A DNA stretch of 29,289 bases from Mesorhizobium sp. (lineage in GTDB: Bacteria; Pseudomonadota; Alphaproteobacteria; Rhizobiales; Rhizobiaceae). The notes beneath the pieces are model-generated. The model did not search any database. It was not told the DNA's origin and saw nothing but the letters and a program-made list of their open reading frames with translations. A program made the position numbers and the translations under genes. The stretch spans positions 1-29,289 of the forward strand of contig JAUYMV010000699.1 of the NCBI GenBank assembly GCA_030698645.1, given 5' to 3'. Every line of letters begins with the position of its first letter. Positions within the stretch are counted from its first letter, which is position 1. Positions 1 through 10,555 of this stretch are shown here, one piece after another.

Positions 1-2
1 AC

Positions 3-1157
3 GGCGGCCGGCCGCGCCTCGATCCGGAGGGCGCGACCGTCGGCGGCTTCCGCACCATGGTGGAGGCCGTCGCCATGCGCACCTACGGCCTCGGCGGCGA
101 TTCGGAGGTGGCGCTGGAAGACGGCGGCCTGAACCCCGCGATCCTGCTCGGGCCTCGCCGCCTGGTGCCGCTCGCCCTGCTCGGCATGCAGCACGGCGCG
201 GCGGTTCGAGAACATCTCGAGCGCCAGTTGCGCGCGCCGAATGCCGGCCGCATGGACGGGCGCTTTGCGCTGCGCACCGGCGTCCCGGAGCGCCTCGCGG
301 CGGGCCTGACGCCACCGGAAGCGCGGCTGTTCGAAACGATCACCGCCGTTCCCCAGCCGCTCGACCGTTTGCTGTCATCGACCTCGCAGGCCGCCACGCT
401 GAACCGCCTCGTTGCGCGCGGCCTGGTGCATGTCGGGGGATTTACGCCGTCGGACGCGGCGCACGTATTGGGGCGGCAGGCAACCTGGGACGCGGAGAGC
501 GCCCGGCTGGGGGCTGAGCTTTTCGCGCGCCGCCGAGACGGACGCGGCCAGAACGTCGCCCGATCGGCCGAGGAGATTTCGGAACGGGTTCTCGAGGCGC
601 TGACACGGCGTTCGGCCGAGGTCATCCTCGAAACCGCTTTCGCCGAGGACGGACTGGATGGCGCGGCGACGGTCGCGCACGCACTGGTCCAGCGCGCGGT
701 CGACGCCAACCACGGCATTGCGCGCCTCTCCGTCGCGCTCGACCGGCCGGTGATCGGTCTCGGCGCGTCGGCGCCGCTGCATTATACGGGCCTCGCCGCG
801 CTGGTCGGAAATGAATGCATCGTGCCGACCGATACCGACGTCGCCAATGCGCTGGGCGCCGTGGTGGGACAGGTCCGCGTCTCGGTCGAGGCGCGGGTGA
901 GCCAGCCGAAGGAAGGCCTGTTTCGCGTGTCGGCGGGAGATACGGTGCGCGATTTTCCATCCGAAAGCGACGCCATGCGCGCGGCGGAGTCAACGATCCG
1001 CGAAATCGTCGCCGCGCGGGCGACCGAGGCCGGCACCGACGCCGCCGATATCGACATCGCGACGGACATCCGCGCCGCGACCGTCGAAGGCAGCCGGACG
1101 TTCATCGAGGCAACCGTGATTGCCACGGCTGCGGGACGGCCGCGGATCGCGGGATAG
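3..1157 (+). CDS. Hydantoinase/oxoprolinase family protein, 3' part (5' end outside window)
   Basis: The frame is open from the first bases of the window, so this is the C-terminal 384 or so residues of a protein that starts upstream. Just before the Met at 57 it reads GGFRTMVEAVAMRTYGLGGD, a run typical of the HyuA/oxoprolinase A family, ATP-dependent enzymes that open hydantoin or 5-oxoproline rings. Family members are usually about 650-700 residues, so roughly the second half is visible. The Met at 57 is therefore internal, not a start. The C-terminal 200 residues are Ala/Arg/Asp-rich and I see no clear motif in them. Substrate cannot be told from this part. The stop is TAG at 1155-1157, and the next gene starts 135 bases later, so it is probably not in one operon with it. 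Confidence 0.8.
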   Translation, partial: GGRPRLDPEGATVGGFRTMVEAVAMRTYGLGGDSEVALEDGGLNPAILLGPRRLVPLALLGMQHGAAVREHLERQLRAPNAGRMDGRFALRTGVPERLAAGLTPPEARLFETITAVPQPLDRLLSSTSQAATLNRLVARGLVHVGGFTPSDAAHVLGRQATWDAESARLGAELFARRRDGRGQNVARSAEEISERVLEALTRRSAEVILETAFAEDGLDGAATVAHALVQRAVDANHGIARLSVALDRPVIGLGASAPLHYTGLAALVGNECIVPTDTDVANALGAVVGQVRVSVEARVSQPKEGLFRVSAGDTVRDFPSESDAMRAAESTIREIVAARATEAGTDAADIDIATDIRAATVEGSRTFIEATVIATAAGRPRIAG

Positions 1158-1292
1158 CAGGCTGCACAACGGAAGGCCTTCGGCGCCGGTGCGATATGGA
1201 TCGCGTTTGCGCTCGCGCGGACTCCAAGGGTGCGGTACAGGAATGATCATCCGCGCGAGAGCGCAGCGAGGAGAGAGACGCCCGTCACTGGC

Positions 1293-1850
1293 ATGAGACC
1301 CAAGGTTTTCGGCATCGGATTTCACAAGACCGGAACGTCGTCGCTTCGCGATGCCCTCACGATGCTCGGCTATTCCGTGACCGGTCCAAATGGCGTCAGG
1401 GACCCGAACATCTCCGAAAACGCGCTTCCCATGGCGCTCAAGCTTGCCAGCGAGTTCGACGCCTTTCGCGACAATCCGTGGCCGATCCTTTTCCGCGAAA
1501 TGGATGCGGCATTTCCCGGAAGCAGGTTTGTCCTGACGATCCGTGATCCCCTTATGTGGATCAGCAGTGCCGTGACACACTTTGGCACGAAGCATACGCC
1601 TATGCGGGAGTGGATCTACGGCCACGGGTCTCCGATCGGACACGAAGACGTCTATCTGGACGTCTACAATCGTCACAATGAAGCTGTCAGGGCGCATTTC
1701 GCCGGACGGGATGATCTCCTGATCATCGATGTCACGATCGGCCAGGGCTGGCCCGAGCTCTGCGGATTTCTGGATTGCGCGATGCCGACGGCGCCGTTTC
1801 CGCACAGCAATCCGCGCTCGGCCCGTCCGTGCAATCCCGTTGCCGGCTGA
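1293..1850 (+). CDS. Sulfotransferase family protein (PAPS-dependent type)
   Basis: A 185-residue protein beginning MRPKVFGIGFHKTGTSSL. The GFHKTGTSSL run matches the 5'-phosphosulfate-binding loop of PAPS-dependent sulfotransferases. About 70 residues on, VLTIRDPLMWISSAV matches the 3'-phosphate-binding region with its Arg and Ser. The C-terminal WPELCGFLDCAMPTAPFPHS fits the end of the Sulfotransfer_4-like family, in which a short cytosolic enzyme of about 200 residues is usual. I chose the ATG at 1293 because the family N-terminus starts there and a purine-rich GGAGAGAG lies about 12 bases upstream; an in-frame ATG at 1230 would add 21 residues unlike the family. The gene stands alone, with no sugar or lipid biosynthesis gene beside it, so the acceptor is unknown. 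Its codon use looks a little less GC-biased than the core genes around it. Confidence 0.8.
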   Translation: MRPKVFGIGFHKTGTSSLRDALTMLGYSVTGPNGVRDPNISENALPMALKLASEFDAFRDNPWPILFREMDAAFPGSRFVLTIRDPLMWISSAVTHFGTKHTPMREWIYGHGSPIGHEDVYLDVYNRHNEAVRAHFAGRDDLLIIDVTIGQGWPELCGFLDCAMPTAPFPHSNPRSARPCNPVAG

Positions 1851-1933
1851 AGCCGGACCGTCGGCGTCGAAGACACCCCGTCGATACGCATCCGCCGTAA
1901 ATTCGGCATCGCGAGAAAAGGGGGCCGGCGAGA

Positions 1934-1955
1934 CAATTGCACTTTCAACCAATTG
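1934..1955. repeat. Pair of CAATTG palindromes upstream of glcB
   Basis: Two copies of the self-complementary hexamer CAATTG lie at 1934-1939 and 1950-1955, 16 bases centre to centre, about 70-90 bases before the glcB start. The spacer before glcB (1851-2025) holds no convincing promoter hexamer pair. The pair could be a regulator site, but an A/T-rich hexamer occurring twice may be chance. Confidence 0.25.
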
Positions 1956-2025
1956 ACGGCCGCGTGTCGATTGTGATGAACGGTAAACCGAACAACGTGG
2001 GGCGTTCGGACGAAGAGGAATTTAC

Positions 2026-4200
2026 ATGACCGACCGGATCGACATCGATGGCTTGCAGATCGCGCGCGAACTCTACCAGTTCGTCGCCAACGAGGCGATT
2101 TCGGGCACCGATGTCGATCCGCAGCGCTTCTGGGCGGAGTTTTCCGCCCTCGTGCACGATCTTGCCCCGAAGAACCGTGCGCTTCTGGCCAAGCGCGACG
2201 CCTTGCAGGAGAAGATCGACGCCTGGCACCGCGAAAACGGCGCGCCGGCCGATCTGGCCGTCTACACCGAATTCCTGCGCGACATCGGCTATCTCCTGCC
2301 GGAAGGACCGGACTTTTCGGTCTCGACCGCCAATGTCGATCCCGAGATTTCCACCGTCGCCGGCCCGCAATTGGTCGTGCCGGTGATGAATGCGCGCTAT
2401 GCGCTGAACGCGGCCAATGCGCGCTGGGGCTCGCTCTACGATGCGCTCTACGGCACCGACGCGATTGCCGAGACGGACGGCGCGGAGAAGGGCAAGGGCT
2501 ACAATCCGAAGCGCGGCGACAAGGTCGTCGCCTGGGGCCGCGCCTTCCTCGACGAGAGCGCGCCGCTGTCGAGCGGATCGTGGTCCGAGGTCGACACACT
2601 CGCCGTCGCCGAAGGCGATCTGGTGGTGACGGTGGGCGAGCAGCGCCAGTTCCTCGCCAATCCCGAGCAGTTCGCCGGCTATCGTGGCGATCCGGGCGCG
2701 CCCTCCGCCGTGCTGCTGCGCACCAACGGTCTTCACGTCGAGATCGTCATCGACCGCGCGAACCCGATCGGCTCGACTGACCGGGCTGGCTTCGCAGATC
2801 TGGTGCTGGAATCGGCGCTGACCACCATCATGGACTGCGAGGATTCGGTCGCGGCCGTCGACGCCGAGGACAAGGTCGTCGTCTACCGCAACTGGCTCGG
2901 CCTGATGAAGGGCGATCTGTCGGAGGAAATGGTCAAGGGCGGCAAGTCCTTCACCCGCACACTCAATGCCGACCGCACCTATTCCGGCAAGGACGGGCGC
3001 ACCTTCATGCTGCCCGGCCGGTCGCTGATGCTGATCCGCAATGTCGGCCACCTGATGACCAATCCGGCGATCCTCGACCGCGATGGCAACGAGGTGCCGG
3101 AAGGCATCATGGACGCGATGCTGACCGGGCTGATCGCGCTGCACGACGTCGGACCGGACGGTCGGCGGGCGAATTCCCGCGCCGGTTCGATGTATGTCGT
3201 CAAGCCCAAGATGCATGGCCCGGAGGAAGTCGCGTTCGCCTCGGAAATTTTCGCCCGCGTCGAAGCGGCGCTCGGCATGCAGCCCAATACCATCAAGATG
3301 GGCATCATGGACGAGGAGCGCCGCACCACGATCAACCTCAAGGAGGCGATCCGCGCAGCCAGGGAGCGCGTCGTCTTCATCAACACCGGCTTCCTCGACC
3401 GCACCGGCGACGAGATCCACACCTCGATGGAGGCCGGCCCGATGAGCCGCAAGGGCGACATGAAGCAGGCGCCGTGGATTTCGGCCTACGAGGCGTGGAA
3501 TGTCGACGTCGGGCTTGCCTGCGGACTGCAGGGCCGCGCCCAGATCGGCAAGGGGATGTGGGCGATGCCGGATTTGATGGCCGCCATGCTCGAGCAGAAG
3601 ATCGGCCACCCGAAGGCCGGCGCAAACACCGCCTGGGTGCCGTCTCCGACTGCGGCCACGCTGCACGCCACGCACTATCACAAGGTCAATGTCGCCGAGG
3701 TGCAGGCAAAACTCAGGCACCGCCCGCGCGCGAAGCTCGACGACATCCTGTCGGTGCCCGTCGCGGTGCGGCCGAACTGGACACCGGACGAGATCCAGCG
3801 CGAACTGGACAACAACGCCCAGGGCATCCTCGGCTACGTCGTCCGCGGGGTCGACCAAGGCGTCGGCTGCTCCAAGGTGCCGGACATCAACGATGTCGGC
3901 CTGATGGAGGACCGCGCGACGCTGCGCATCTCGTCCCAGCACATCGCCAACTGGCTTCACCACGGCGTCTGTACGGAAAGCCAGGTGATGGAGACGATGC
4001 GCCGCATGGCCTCCGTCGTCGACCGGCAGAACGACGGCGATTCGCTCTACCAGCCGATGGCGCCGCGCTTCGAGGACTCGATCGCCTTCCAGGCGGCCTG
4101 TGACCTCGTCTTCAAGGGGCGTCAGCAGCCGAACGGCTACACCGAGCCAGTGCTGCATGCCCGCCGGCTGGAGCTGAAGGCGCGCTTGCGCGCGGCTTAA
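2026..4200 (+). CDS. glcB: Malate synthase G
   Basis: Malate synthase G condenses glyoxylate with acetyl-CoA to malate in the glyoxylate shunt and glycolate pathway; it is a cytosolic Mg-dependent monomer. The product has 724 residues, the usual length for the G isoform (about 720-730), against about 530 for the A isoform. Diagnostic runs include [55 protein letters not shown] and [20 protein letters not shown]. The acidic metal ligands and catalytic Arg lie within these conserved blocks. AGAGGAA at 2014-2020 sits at good distance from the ATG at 2026. It has 175 bases of upstream DNA of its own and is followed by tsaB after 65 bases. No isocitrate lyase gene is in the window. Confidence 0.97.
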   Translation: MTDRIDIDGLQIARELYQFVANEAISGTDVDPQRFWAEFSALVHDLAPKNRALLAKRDALQEKIDAWHRENGAPADLAVYTEFLRDIGYLLPEGPDFSVSTANVDPEISTVAGPQLVVPVMNARYALNAANARWGSLYDALYGTDAIAETDGAEKGKGYNPKRGDKVVAWGRAFLDESAPLSSGSWSEVDTLAVAEGDLVVTVGEQRQFLANPEQFAGYRGDPGAPSAVLLRTNGLHVEIVIDRANPIGSTDRAGFADLVLESALTTIMDCEDSVAAVDAEDKVVVYRNWLGLMKGDLSEEMVKGGKSFTRTLNADRTYSGKDGRTFMLPGRSLMLIRNVGHLMTNPAILDRDGNEVPEGIMDAMLTGLIALHDVGPDGRRANSRAGSMYVVKPKMHGPEEVAFASEIFARVEAALGMQPNTIKMGIMDEERRTTINLKEAIRAARERVVFINTGFLDRTGDEIHTSMEAGPMSRKGDMKQAPWISAYEAWNVDVGLACGLQGRAQIGKGMWAMPDLMAAMLEQKIGHPKAGANTAWVPSPTAATLHATHYHKVNVAEVQAKLRHRPRAKLDDILSVPVAVRPNWTPDEIQRELDNNAQGILGYVVRGVDQGVGCSKVPDINDVGLMEDRATLRISSQHIANWLHHGVCTESQVMETMRRMASVVDRQNDGDSLYQPMAPRFEDSIAFQAACDLVFKGRQQPNGYTEPVLHARRLELKARLRAA

Positions 4201-4232
4201 CCCGAAACACACGTCTTCGTGGCAGAATCGGG
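4201..4232 (+). other. Small interrupted hairpin after glcB
   Basis: CCCGA at 4201-4205 pairs with TCGGG at 4228-4232, and inside it CACG at 4210-4213 pairs with CGTG at 4218-4221 over a TCTT loop. It begins right after the glcB stop. No T-tract follows, so it is at best a weak or Rho-assisted end signal, or a 3'-end stabiliser. Confidence 0.3.
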
Positions 4233-4265
4233 CTACGGGACCCGTCCTGCAAGGCTATTGGCGGC

Positions 4266-4961
4266 ATGAAACTGCTCGCAATCGATACGGCTTCGACGCT
4301 CTGTGCGGCCTGTGTCTACGATACGGCCGATGAGACAGTGCTCGGGCGCGCCGCGGTCGACATCGGCAAGGGACACGCCGAGGCGCTGATGGACATCATA
4401 GCGGAGGCTCTGGAAGGCGCCGGCTGCTGGTATCCGGATATCGGCGCGATCGCGGTCTCCGTCGGACCCGGATCATTTACCGGCATCCGCGTCGGTGTTT
4501 CCGCCGCCCGTGGCCTTTCGCTCGCGCTGAAGGTGCCCGCCCATGGGGTTACGACGCTTTCGGCGATCGCCGAAGCCGCGCGCGAGTCGTTTCCCGGACG
4601 GCGGATCATCGCCGCGATCGACGCCAGGCGGGGCGAGCTCTATGTCGAGGACCATGCCCGGGACGGGCGTCTTGCAGTCGGACCGATGATTGTGAATGTC
4701 GAGGATGCAGCAAGTCTGACAGACGGAGATCTTCCGGTTCTCGCCGGATCCGGCGCGGCGGTGATCCAGGCGGCGGCCGAAGCATCCGGCTCGGCCGTCG
4801 CGTACGACCTCGCGGCGCCCGGCGCCACCGCCGACATCGCGATCTATGCGCGTCTGGCCGCGTCGGGGAGCGTCTTCGGATCGCCGCCGAAGCCGATCTA
4901 CCTGCGCGCTCCGGATGCCCGGCCGCAGGACGGTTTCGCCCTCGCAAGGACGCCTGGCTGA
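4266..4961 (+). CDS. tsaB: tRNA threonylcarbamoyladenosine biosynthesis protein TsaB
   Basis: TsaB is the non-catalytic partner of TsaD in the complex that moves threonylcarbamoyl from TC-AMP to A37 of ANN-decoding tRNAs (t6A). The 231-residue product has the ASKHA-fold start MKLLAIDTAS and the signature VGPGSFTGIRVGVSAARGLS at about residues 72-91, both typical of TsaB/YeaZ. Length fits the family (220-240). TGA overlaps the ATG of rimI by one base (4959-4961), so the two are translationally coupled, a common tsaB-rimI arrangement. No strong Shine-Dalgarno is seen; AAGG near 4251 is the best candidate. TsaD, TsaC and TsaE are not in this window. Confidence 0.94.
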   Translation: MKLLAIDTASTLCAACVYDTADETVLGRAAVDIGKGHAEALMDIIAEALEGAGCWYPDIGAIAVSVGPGSFTGIRVGVSAARGLSLALKVPAHGVTTLSAIAEAARESFPGRRIIAAIDARRGELYVEDHARDGRLAVGPMIVNVEDAASLTDGDLPVLAGSGAAVIQAAAEASGSAVAYDLAAPGATADIAIYARLAASGSVFGSPPKPIYLRAPDARPQDGFALARTPG

Positions 4962-5455
4962 TGCGCCTTTCCTTCATTCCGCAGCGCCGGCGCGCCTACA
5001 TCCTCGAACGCTTGCTGCGCGCGGACGCTCCGGCGGTGTCGAAGCTTCATCGGGAGGAATTTGCCCGCCCCTGGACGGACGGCGAATTCGTCGCGCTGCT
5101 CGACCAGGACAGCGTATTCGGTTTCGCGGCGCGCGAGATCGGCAATCCGAAATCGGGCCTTGCCGGCTTCGTGCTGGCCAGGCTCGTCGCCGGCGAGGGC
5201 GAGATCCTGACATTGGCCGTCGCCCGCGCGCACCGGCGGGCCGGGCTCGGCCGCGATTTGATGGACGCCGTGCTGCGCGAACTTCACGCCGAGCGCGCCG
5301 CGGAACTCTTCCTTGAGGTCGACGAGACCAATGCCGCCGCGCTCGCGCTCTATCGCCGGCTGGGCTTCAGCGAGGTCGGCAAGCGTCCGGCCTATTACGC
5401 GCATGGGGATTCACCGAAGACCGGCGCGCTTGTCATGCGCCGCGATCTTCGCTAG
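4961..5455 (+). CDS. rimI: Ribosomal protein S18-alanine N-acetyltransferase RimI
   Basis: A 164-residue GNAT-fold acetyltransferase. The acetyl-CoA pyrophosphate loop is visible as VARAHRRAGLGRDLMDAVL (R-x-x-G-x-G type) at about residues 87-105. The downstream LEVDETNAAALALYRRLGF is the usual RimI motif with the conserved Asn, Tyr and Phe, followed by RPAYY. RimI acetylates the N-terminal Ala of S18. Its start overlaps the tsaB stop, which supports the RimI call over a generic GNAT. The N-terminal 15 residues are longer than in E. coli RimI (148 residues). Confidence 0.9.
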   Translation: MRLSFIPQRRRAYILERLLRADAPAVSKLHREEFARPWTDGEFVALLDQDSVFGFAAREIGNPKSGLAGFVLARLVAGEGEILTLAVARAHRRAGLGRDLMDAVLRELHAERAAELFLEVDETNAAALALYRRLGFSEVGKRPAYYAHGDSPKTGALVMRRDLR

Positions 5456-5492
5456 CCCAGGCTGGGCAATCGGGGGAGAGGCAGTTCGGGCG

Positions 5493-6293
5493 ATGATCGG
5501 GTGGATCCGCACGCTGCTCGCCTTCTCGATGGTCGCCCTTGCGACGCCGTTTCTCCTCGTGTTGCAGTTCATCGCCCTCCGCACGGGGCTCTGGAGCGAC
5601 CGACTCGTTCCGCCCCTCTGGCACGGCCTCGTCACCCGCGCCGTCGGCTTTCGCATCCACGTACATGGGGAGATCAGCGAGCAAAGGCCGCTCATGATCG
5701 CGTCGAACCACATATCTTGGACCGACATCATGGTGCTCGGTTCCATTGCGCGGGTGCATTTCATTTCCAAATCCGAACTCGCCGGCTGGCCGGTGATCGG
5801 TCTCCTGGCGCGCTACCAGCGGACCGTTTTCGTCGAACGCGAACGGCGGGGCCAATCCGGCGAACAGACCGCCGAGATCGCGACCCGATTGGCCGCCGGC
5901 GACCCGATGGTGCTGTTTGCCGAGGGCAGCACCGCCGACGGAAATCACCTGTTGCCGTTCAAGAGCACTCTGTTCGGCGCCGCCAGCAAGGCGATTACCA
6001 GCGGCGCCGTCGAGCGCGTGTTCATCCAGCCGGTGACCATCGCCTATACGCGTCTGCACGGCATGCCGATGGGCCGGCAGCACCGTACGCACGCCGCGTG
6101 GATCGGCGATCGCATGCTGGTGCCCCACATCCTGGCGCTGTTGCGAGAGGGCGCGGTCGATGTCGAGGTCCACTTCGGCAAGCCGGTCGAATTCGACGCT
6201 TCGAGCAAACGAAAGGCGATTGCGGCCGAGGTCGAAGCGGAGGTCCGCGCCAAGTTCAATGCCGCGCTTGCCGCACCGCGCCGCTCGAAGTGA
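5493..6293 (+). CDS. PlsC-family acyltransferase, possibly lyso-ornithine lipid acyltransferase OlsA
   Basis: A 266-residue membrane-associated acyltransferase with an N-terminal hydrophobic segment (about residues 5-30). The HX4D catalytic motif is seen as NHISWTD (His73, Asp78), and the second block [10 protein letters not shown] at 141-150 is the usual EGT-type motif with Ser in place of Arg. This fixes it as a PlsC/AGPAT-type enzyme that acylates a lyso-lipid with acyl-ACP or acyl-CoA. From memory, the copy beside miaB in Sinorhizobium meliloti is OlsA, which completes ornithine lipids, so OlsA is a reasonable inference. Sequence alone does not exclude phosphatidic acid synthesis. The ATG at 5493 is preferred over one 60 codons upstream inside rimI because GGGGGAGAGG lies at 5472-5481 and the hydrophobic N-terminus starts there. 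Confidence 0.85.
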   Translation: MIGWIRTLLAFSMVALATPFLLVLQFIALRTGLWSDRLVPPLWHGLVTRAVGFRIHVHGEISEQRPLMIASNHISWTDIMVLGSIARVHFISKSELAGWPVIGLLARYQRTVFVERERRGQSGEQTAEIATRLAAGDPMVLFAEGSTADGNHLLPFKSTLFGAASKAITSGAVERVFIQPVTIAYTRLHGMPMGRQHRTHAAWIGDRMLVPHILALLREGAVDVEVHFGKPVEFDASSKRKAIAAEVEAEVRAKFNAALAAPRRSK

Positions 6294-6351
6294 CCGGGCA
6301 AGACGCCAAGGCATCTGTTGTTTCATGCCGAAAGCCGTTAAAAGCCCGGCC

Positions 6352-7752
<1,401 letters not shown>

Positions 7753-7780
7753 CGGCGCCGGGGCCAACAAGGAGAGACGA

Positions 7781-8815
7781 TTGAACGCCGCTGCAGACTT
7801 GAAGAATACCCCGTCAGGGGCTTCCGACATGGCGCATATCGTCCTGACCTTCGACAACAACAAACATGCGAGTTCGCTCTACGGCCAGTTCGACCAGAAC
7901 CTGGCCGTCATCGAGCAGAAGCTCGGCGTCGACCTGCGCTCGAAGGGCAACCAGCTGTCGATCCGCGGCAGCGCCACGCTGGCCGAACAGGCGCGCCGCA
8001 CCATCGACTATCTCTATGACCGTGCGCTGAAGGGCTCGGAGATCAGCGCCTCCGACGTCGAGGGCGCGATCCGCATGGCGGTCGCCGCCGACGACCAGCT
8101 GACGCTTCCCACGCTCGAGACTAAGGGCAAGCTCGCGGCGGCCCAGATCTCGACGCGCAAGCGCACGATCTATGCGCGTACGCCGAACCAGGACGCCTAT
8201 ATGCGGGCGCTCGATCGCTCCGAACTCGTCTTCGGTATCGGTCCGGCCGGCACCGGCAAGACCTATCTGGCGGTCGCCCATGCGGCGATGCTGCTGGAGC
8301 GTGGCATGGTCGAGCGCATCATCCTGTCGCGCCCGGCGGTCGAGGCCGGCGAGCGCCTCGGCTTCCTGCCCGGCGACATGAAGGAAAAGGTCGATCCCTA
8401 TCTGCGTCCGCTCTACGACGCGCTTTACGACATGATGCCGGCCGACAAGGTCGAGCGCGCGCTCGCCGCTGGCGTCATCGAGATCGCGCCGCTGGCCTTC
8501 ATGCGCGGCCGCACGCTCGCCCATTCGGCGGTGATCCTCGACGAAGCGCAGAACACCACGCAGATGCAGATGAAGATGTTCCTGACGCGCCTCGGCGAGA
8601 ACGCGCGCATGATCGTCACCGGCGACCCGACCCAGGTCGACCTGCCGTCGCACACGAAGTCCGGCCTGGTCGAAGCGCTGCGCATCCTCGACGGCGTCGC
8701 TGGCATCGTCACCGTACGCTTCAACGACATGGATGTCGTGCGCCACCCGCTGGTCGCCGAAATCGTCCGCGCCTATGACCGCGACGGGTCCAACAAGAAT
8801 GGACCGGCGATCTGA
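7781..8815 (+). CDS. PhoH family ATPase (TTG start)
   Basis: A 344-residue PhoH-like protein with a P-loop NTPase core. Walker A is [11 protein letters not shown] at about residues 153-163, Walker B is [10 protein letters not shown] near 249-258, and the conserved [13 protein letters not shown] follows. The N-terminal 110 residues are a KH-like RNA-binding region seen in the PhoH-like (YbeZ) group. Members work with YbeY in rRNA processing and phosphate or stress responses, but the exact activity is not settled. I chose the TTG at 7781 because AAGGAGAG sits directly before it (7769-7776) and the family N-terminus MNAA..LKN begins there; the next ATG is 16 codons in. ybeY overlaps its stop by one base, matching the frequent ybeZ-ybeY pair. 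Confidence 0.92.
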   Translation: MNAAADLKNTPSGASDMAHIVLTFDNNKHASSLYGQFDQNLAVIEQKLGVDLRSKGNQLSIRGSATLAEQARRTIDYLYDRALKGSEISASDVEGAIRMAVAADDQLTLPTLETKGKLAAAQISTRKRTIYARTPNQDAYMRALDRSELVFGIGPAGTGKTYLAVAHAAMLLERGMVERIILSRPAVEAGERLGFLPGDMKEKVDPYLRPLYDALYDMMPADKVERALAAGVIEIAPLAFMRGRTLAHSAVILDEAQNTTQMQMKMFLTRLGENARMIVTGDPTQVDLPSHTKSGLVEALRILDGVAGIVTVRFNDMDVVRHPLVAEIVRAYDRDGSNKNGPAI

Positions 8816-9345
8816 TGCCCACCGACTTGACGGCGCCGCTGGACGCGGCTGGGAACAACGGAATCGAGATCGACATCCTGATCGAGGCTGGCGGCTGGCC
8901 GGCCGAGCCGGTGCTTGCCGCGCTGTGCCGGTCGGCAATCGCAGCCGCTTGCGCCGAACTCGGCGTCGAGTCGGATGTCGCGTCTGAACTCAGCGCCGTC
9001 TTCACCGATGATGCGCACATCAGGACGCTGAACGCGGAATGGCGGGGCAAGGACAAACCGACCAACGTCCTGTCGTTTCCGGCCTTTCCGACGGCTCAAG
9101 GCGACGCGCTTCCACCGATGCTCGGCGACATTGTGCTTTCCTTCGAAACCATTCTTGCCGAGGCGGCACTGGACGTAAAGGCCTTCGAGCACCATCTGAC
9201 ACATCTCTTGGTGCACGGCTTCCTGCATCTGCTCGGCTATGACCACGAGACGCCCGACGACGCCGAGGAGATGGAAGCCATCGAGCGGCGCATCCTGGCG
9301 AGACTTGCCATCGCCGATCCCTATGCGATATCGGATGAGACCTGA
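8815..9345 (+). CDS. ybeY: rRNA maturation endoribonuclease YbeY
   Basis: YbeY is a zinc endoribonuclease needed for 16S rRNA 3'-end maturation and late 30S quality control. The 176-residue product has the metal site [11 protein letters not shown], with His134, His138 and His144, and the upstream block [18 protein letters not shown], which is diagnostic of the UPF0054 family. It is about 20 residues longer than E. coli YbeY (155), mostly at the N-terminus. TGATG overlap with phoH shows coupling. It is followed after 11 bases by the CorC-like gene, so phoH-ybeY-corC form a tight unit with miaB. Confidence 0.95.
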   Translation: MPTDLTAPLDAAGNNGIEIDILIEAGGWPAEPVLAALCRSAIAAACAELGVESDVASELSAVFTDDAHIRTLNAEWRGKDKPTNVLSFPAFPTAQGDALPPMLGDIVLSFETILAEAALDVKAFEHHLTHLLVHGFLHLLGYDHETPDDAEEMEAIERRILARLAIADPYAISDET

Positions 9346-9356
9346 TTGAAGCGAAG

Positions 9357-10448
9357 ATGATGAACGACCAATCCAGTTCTACCGCCCAAGCCAGTGCGGG
9401 CGGCGACGCCAAGGCGTCCGAGCAGGCCTCTGATCCGCAAAGTACGACCACGCGGCCGGAGCCGGCGCGCGTCCCCTTCTTCGACGGCATCGTCCAGTTC
9501 TTCCGCGCCCGCAACGGCACCTCGCTGCGCGAGGACCTAGCCGACGCGCTGTCGGAGAGTGCCTCCAACGCGGAGTCGTTCTCCCCCGCCGAGCGCGCCA
9601 TGCTCAACAACATCCTGCGCCTGCGCGAAGTCCGCGTCGAGGATGTGATGATCCCGCGCACCGACATCCAGGCGGTCGACATCACGACGACGCTTGGCGA
9701 ACTGCTCGAGCTTTTCGAGGCGTCCGGCCATTCGCGCATGCCGATCTATTCGGAGACGCTCGACGATCCCCGCGGGATGATCCACATCCGCGATGCCGTC
9801 GGCCACATCACGCGCACTGCGAGGCAGAAAAAGACGCGCGGCACGCGCAAGGCGTCGACCGAACTCGACCTGTCGCAGGTCGACCTCAAGCGGCCGATCA
9901 GCGAACTGGGCATCACGCGCTCGGTCCTGTTCGTGCCGCCGTCGATGCTCGCCTCGGACCTCATGGCTCGCATGCAGGCCTCGCGCACGCAGATTGCCCT
10001 GGTCATCGACGAATATGGCGGAACCGATGGCCTGGTGTCGTTGGAGGACATCGTCGAAATGGTCGTCGGCGACATCGAGGACGAGCACGACGACGACGAG
10101 GAGCCGATGATCACCGAGACCGGCGAGGGCGTCTTCGTGGTCGACGCCAAAGCCGATATCGATGAGGTCGCCGCGCGAATCGGCAGCGGTTTCTCGTCCG
10201 GAGAGCACGGCGACTATGTCGATACGATCGGCGGCATGATCTTCAACACGCTGGGGCGCATACCGGCGCGGGGCGAAGTGGTCCAGGCGATTCCCGGTTT
10301 CGAGTTTCACGTGCTCGATGCCGATCCGCGCCGCGTCAAGCGGGTGCGTATCGTGCCGACCCGCACCGCCGAGCGTCGCCGCCGCAGCGCGCGCGACGAG
10401 ACGCGCACCGGCGCGGAAGCAGAGGCGGAACCCGGCGCCGACATCTGA
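9357..10448 (+). CDS. CBS-domain CorC/HlyC-type protein (hemolysin C family)
   Basis: A 363-residue soluble protein. The first 70 residues are low-complexity and variable, then comes the [21 protein letters not shown] block that opens the CBS pair (about residues 80-245, ending [28 protein letters not shown] sequence). The CorC_HlyC transporter-associated domain occupies about 260-345. There are no membrane helices, so it lacks the CNNM/DUF21 domain that would make it a transporter itself. Family members are linked to Mg/Co efflux and named TlyC or hemolysin in many annotations, without good evidence for hemolysis. The ATG at 9357 is followed at once by another ATG; either can be the start. 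It lies 11 bases after ybeY. Confidence 0.9.
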   Translation: MMNDQSSSTAQASAGGDAKASEQASDPQSTTTRPEPARVPFFDGIVQFFRARNGTSLREDLADALSESASNAESFSPAERAMLNNILRLREVRVEDVMIPRTDIQAVDITTTLGELLELFEASGHSRMPIYSETLDDPRGMIHIRDAVGHITRTARQKKTRGTRKASTELDLSQVDLKRPISELGITRSVLFVPPSMLASDLMARMQASRTQIALVIDEYGGTDGLVSLEDIVEMVVGDIEDEHDDDEEPMITETGEGVFVVDAKADIDEVAARIGSGFSSGEHGDYVDTIGGMIFNTLGRIPARGEVVQAIPGFEFHVLDADPRRVKRVRIVPTRTAERRRRSARDETRTGAEAEAEPGADI

Positions 10449-10471
10449 TCCGGGCTGCGTTCAGGGCCGAT

Positions 10472-10497
10472 CCGTTCGCGCCGGGCGCGGACGGTTT
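10472..10497 (+). terminator. Hairpin after corC-like gene, possible weak terminator or attenuator
   Basis: A 10-pair stem (10472-10481 with 10485-10494, one G-T pair) closes a 3-base loop and is followed by only three T (10495-10497). It starts 24 bases after the corC-like stop and 59 bases before lnt. The stem is strong but the T-tract is short, so partial termination is more likely than a full stop. Confidence 0.45.
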
Positions 10498-10509
10498 GCA
10501 GCGCGCCAG

Positions 10510-10529
10510 CCGGCTGATACACCAGCCGG
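10510..10529 (+). other. Second hairpin in the corC-lnt spacer
   Basis: CCGGCTG at 10510-10516 pairs perfectly with CAGCCGG at 10523-10529 over a 6-base loop. It lies 27 bases upstream of the lnt ATG, close to but not over the ribosome binding region. CCAGCCGG also occurs twice here as a direct repeat. Confidence 0.4.
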
Positions 10530-10555
10530 AGCGATTCGCTGATTTGGACGTGCCG

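Noticed and set aside
1945..4212. 755-residue open frame on the minus strand opposite glcB
   Set aside because: It mirrors glcB, reads as Arg/His/Asp/Val-rich with no recognisable domain, and is explained by GC-rich third positions on the sense strand.
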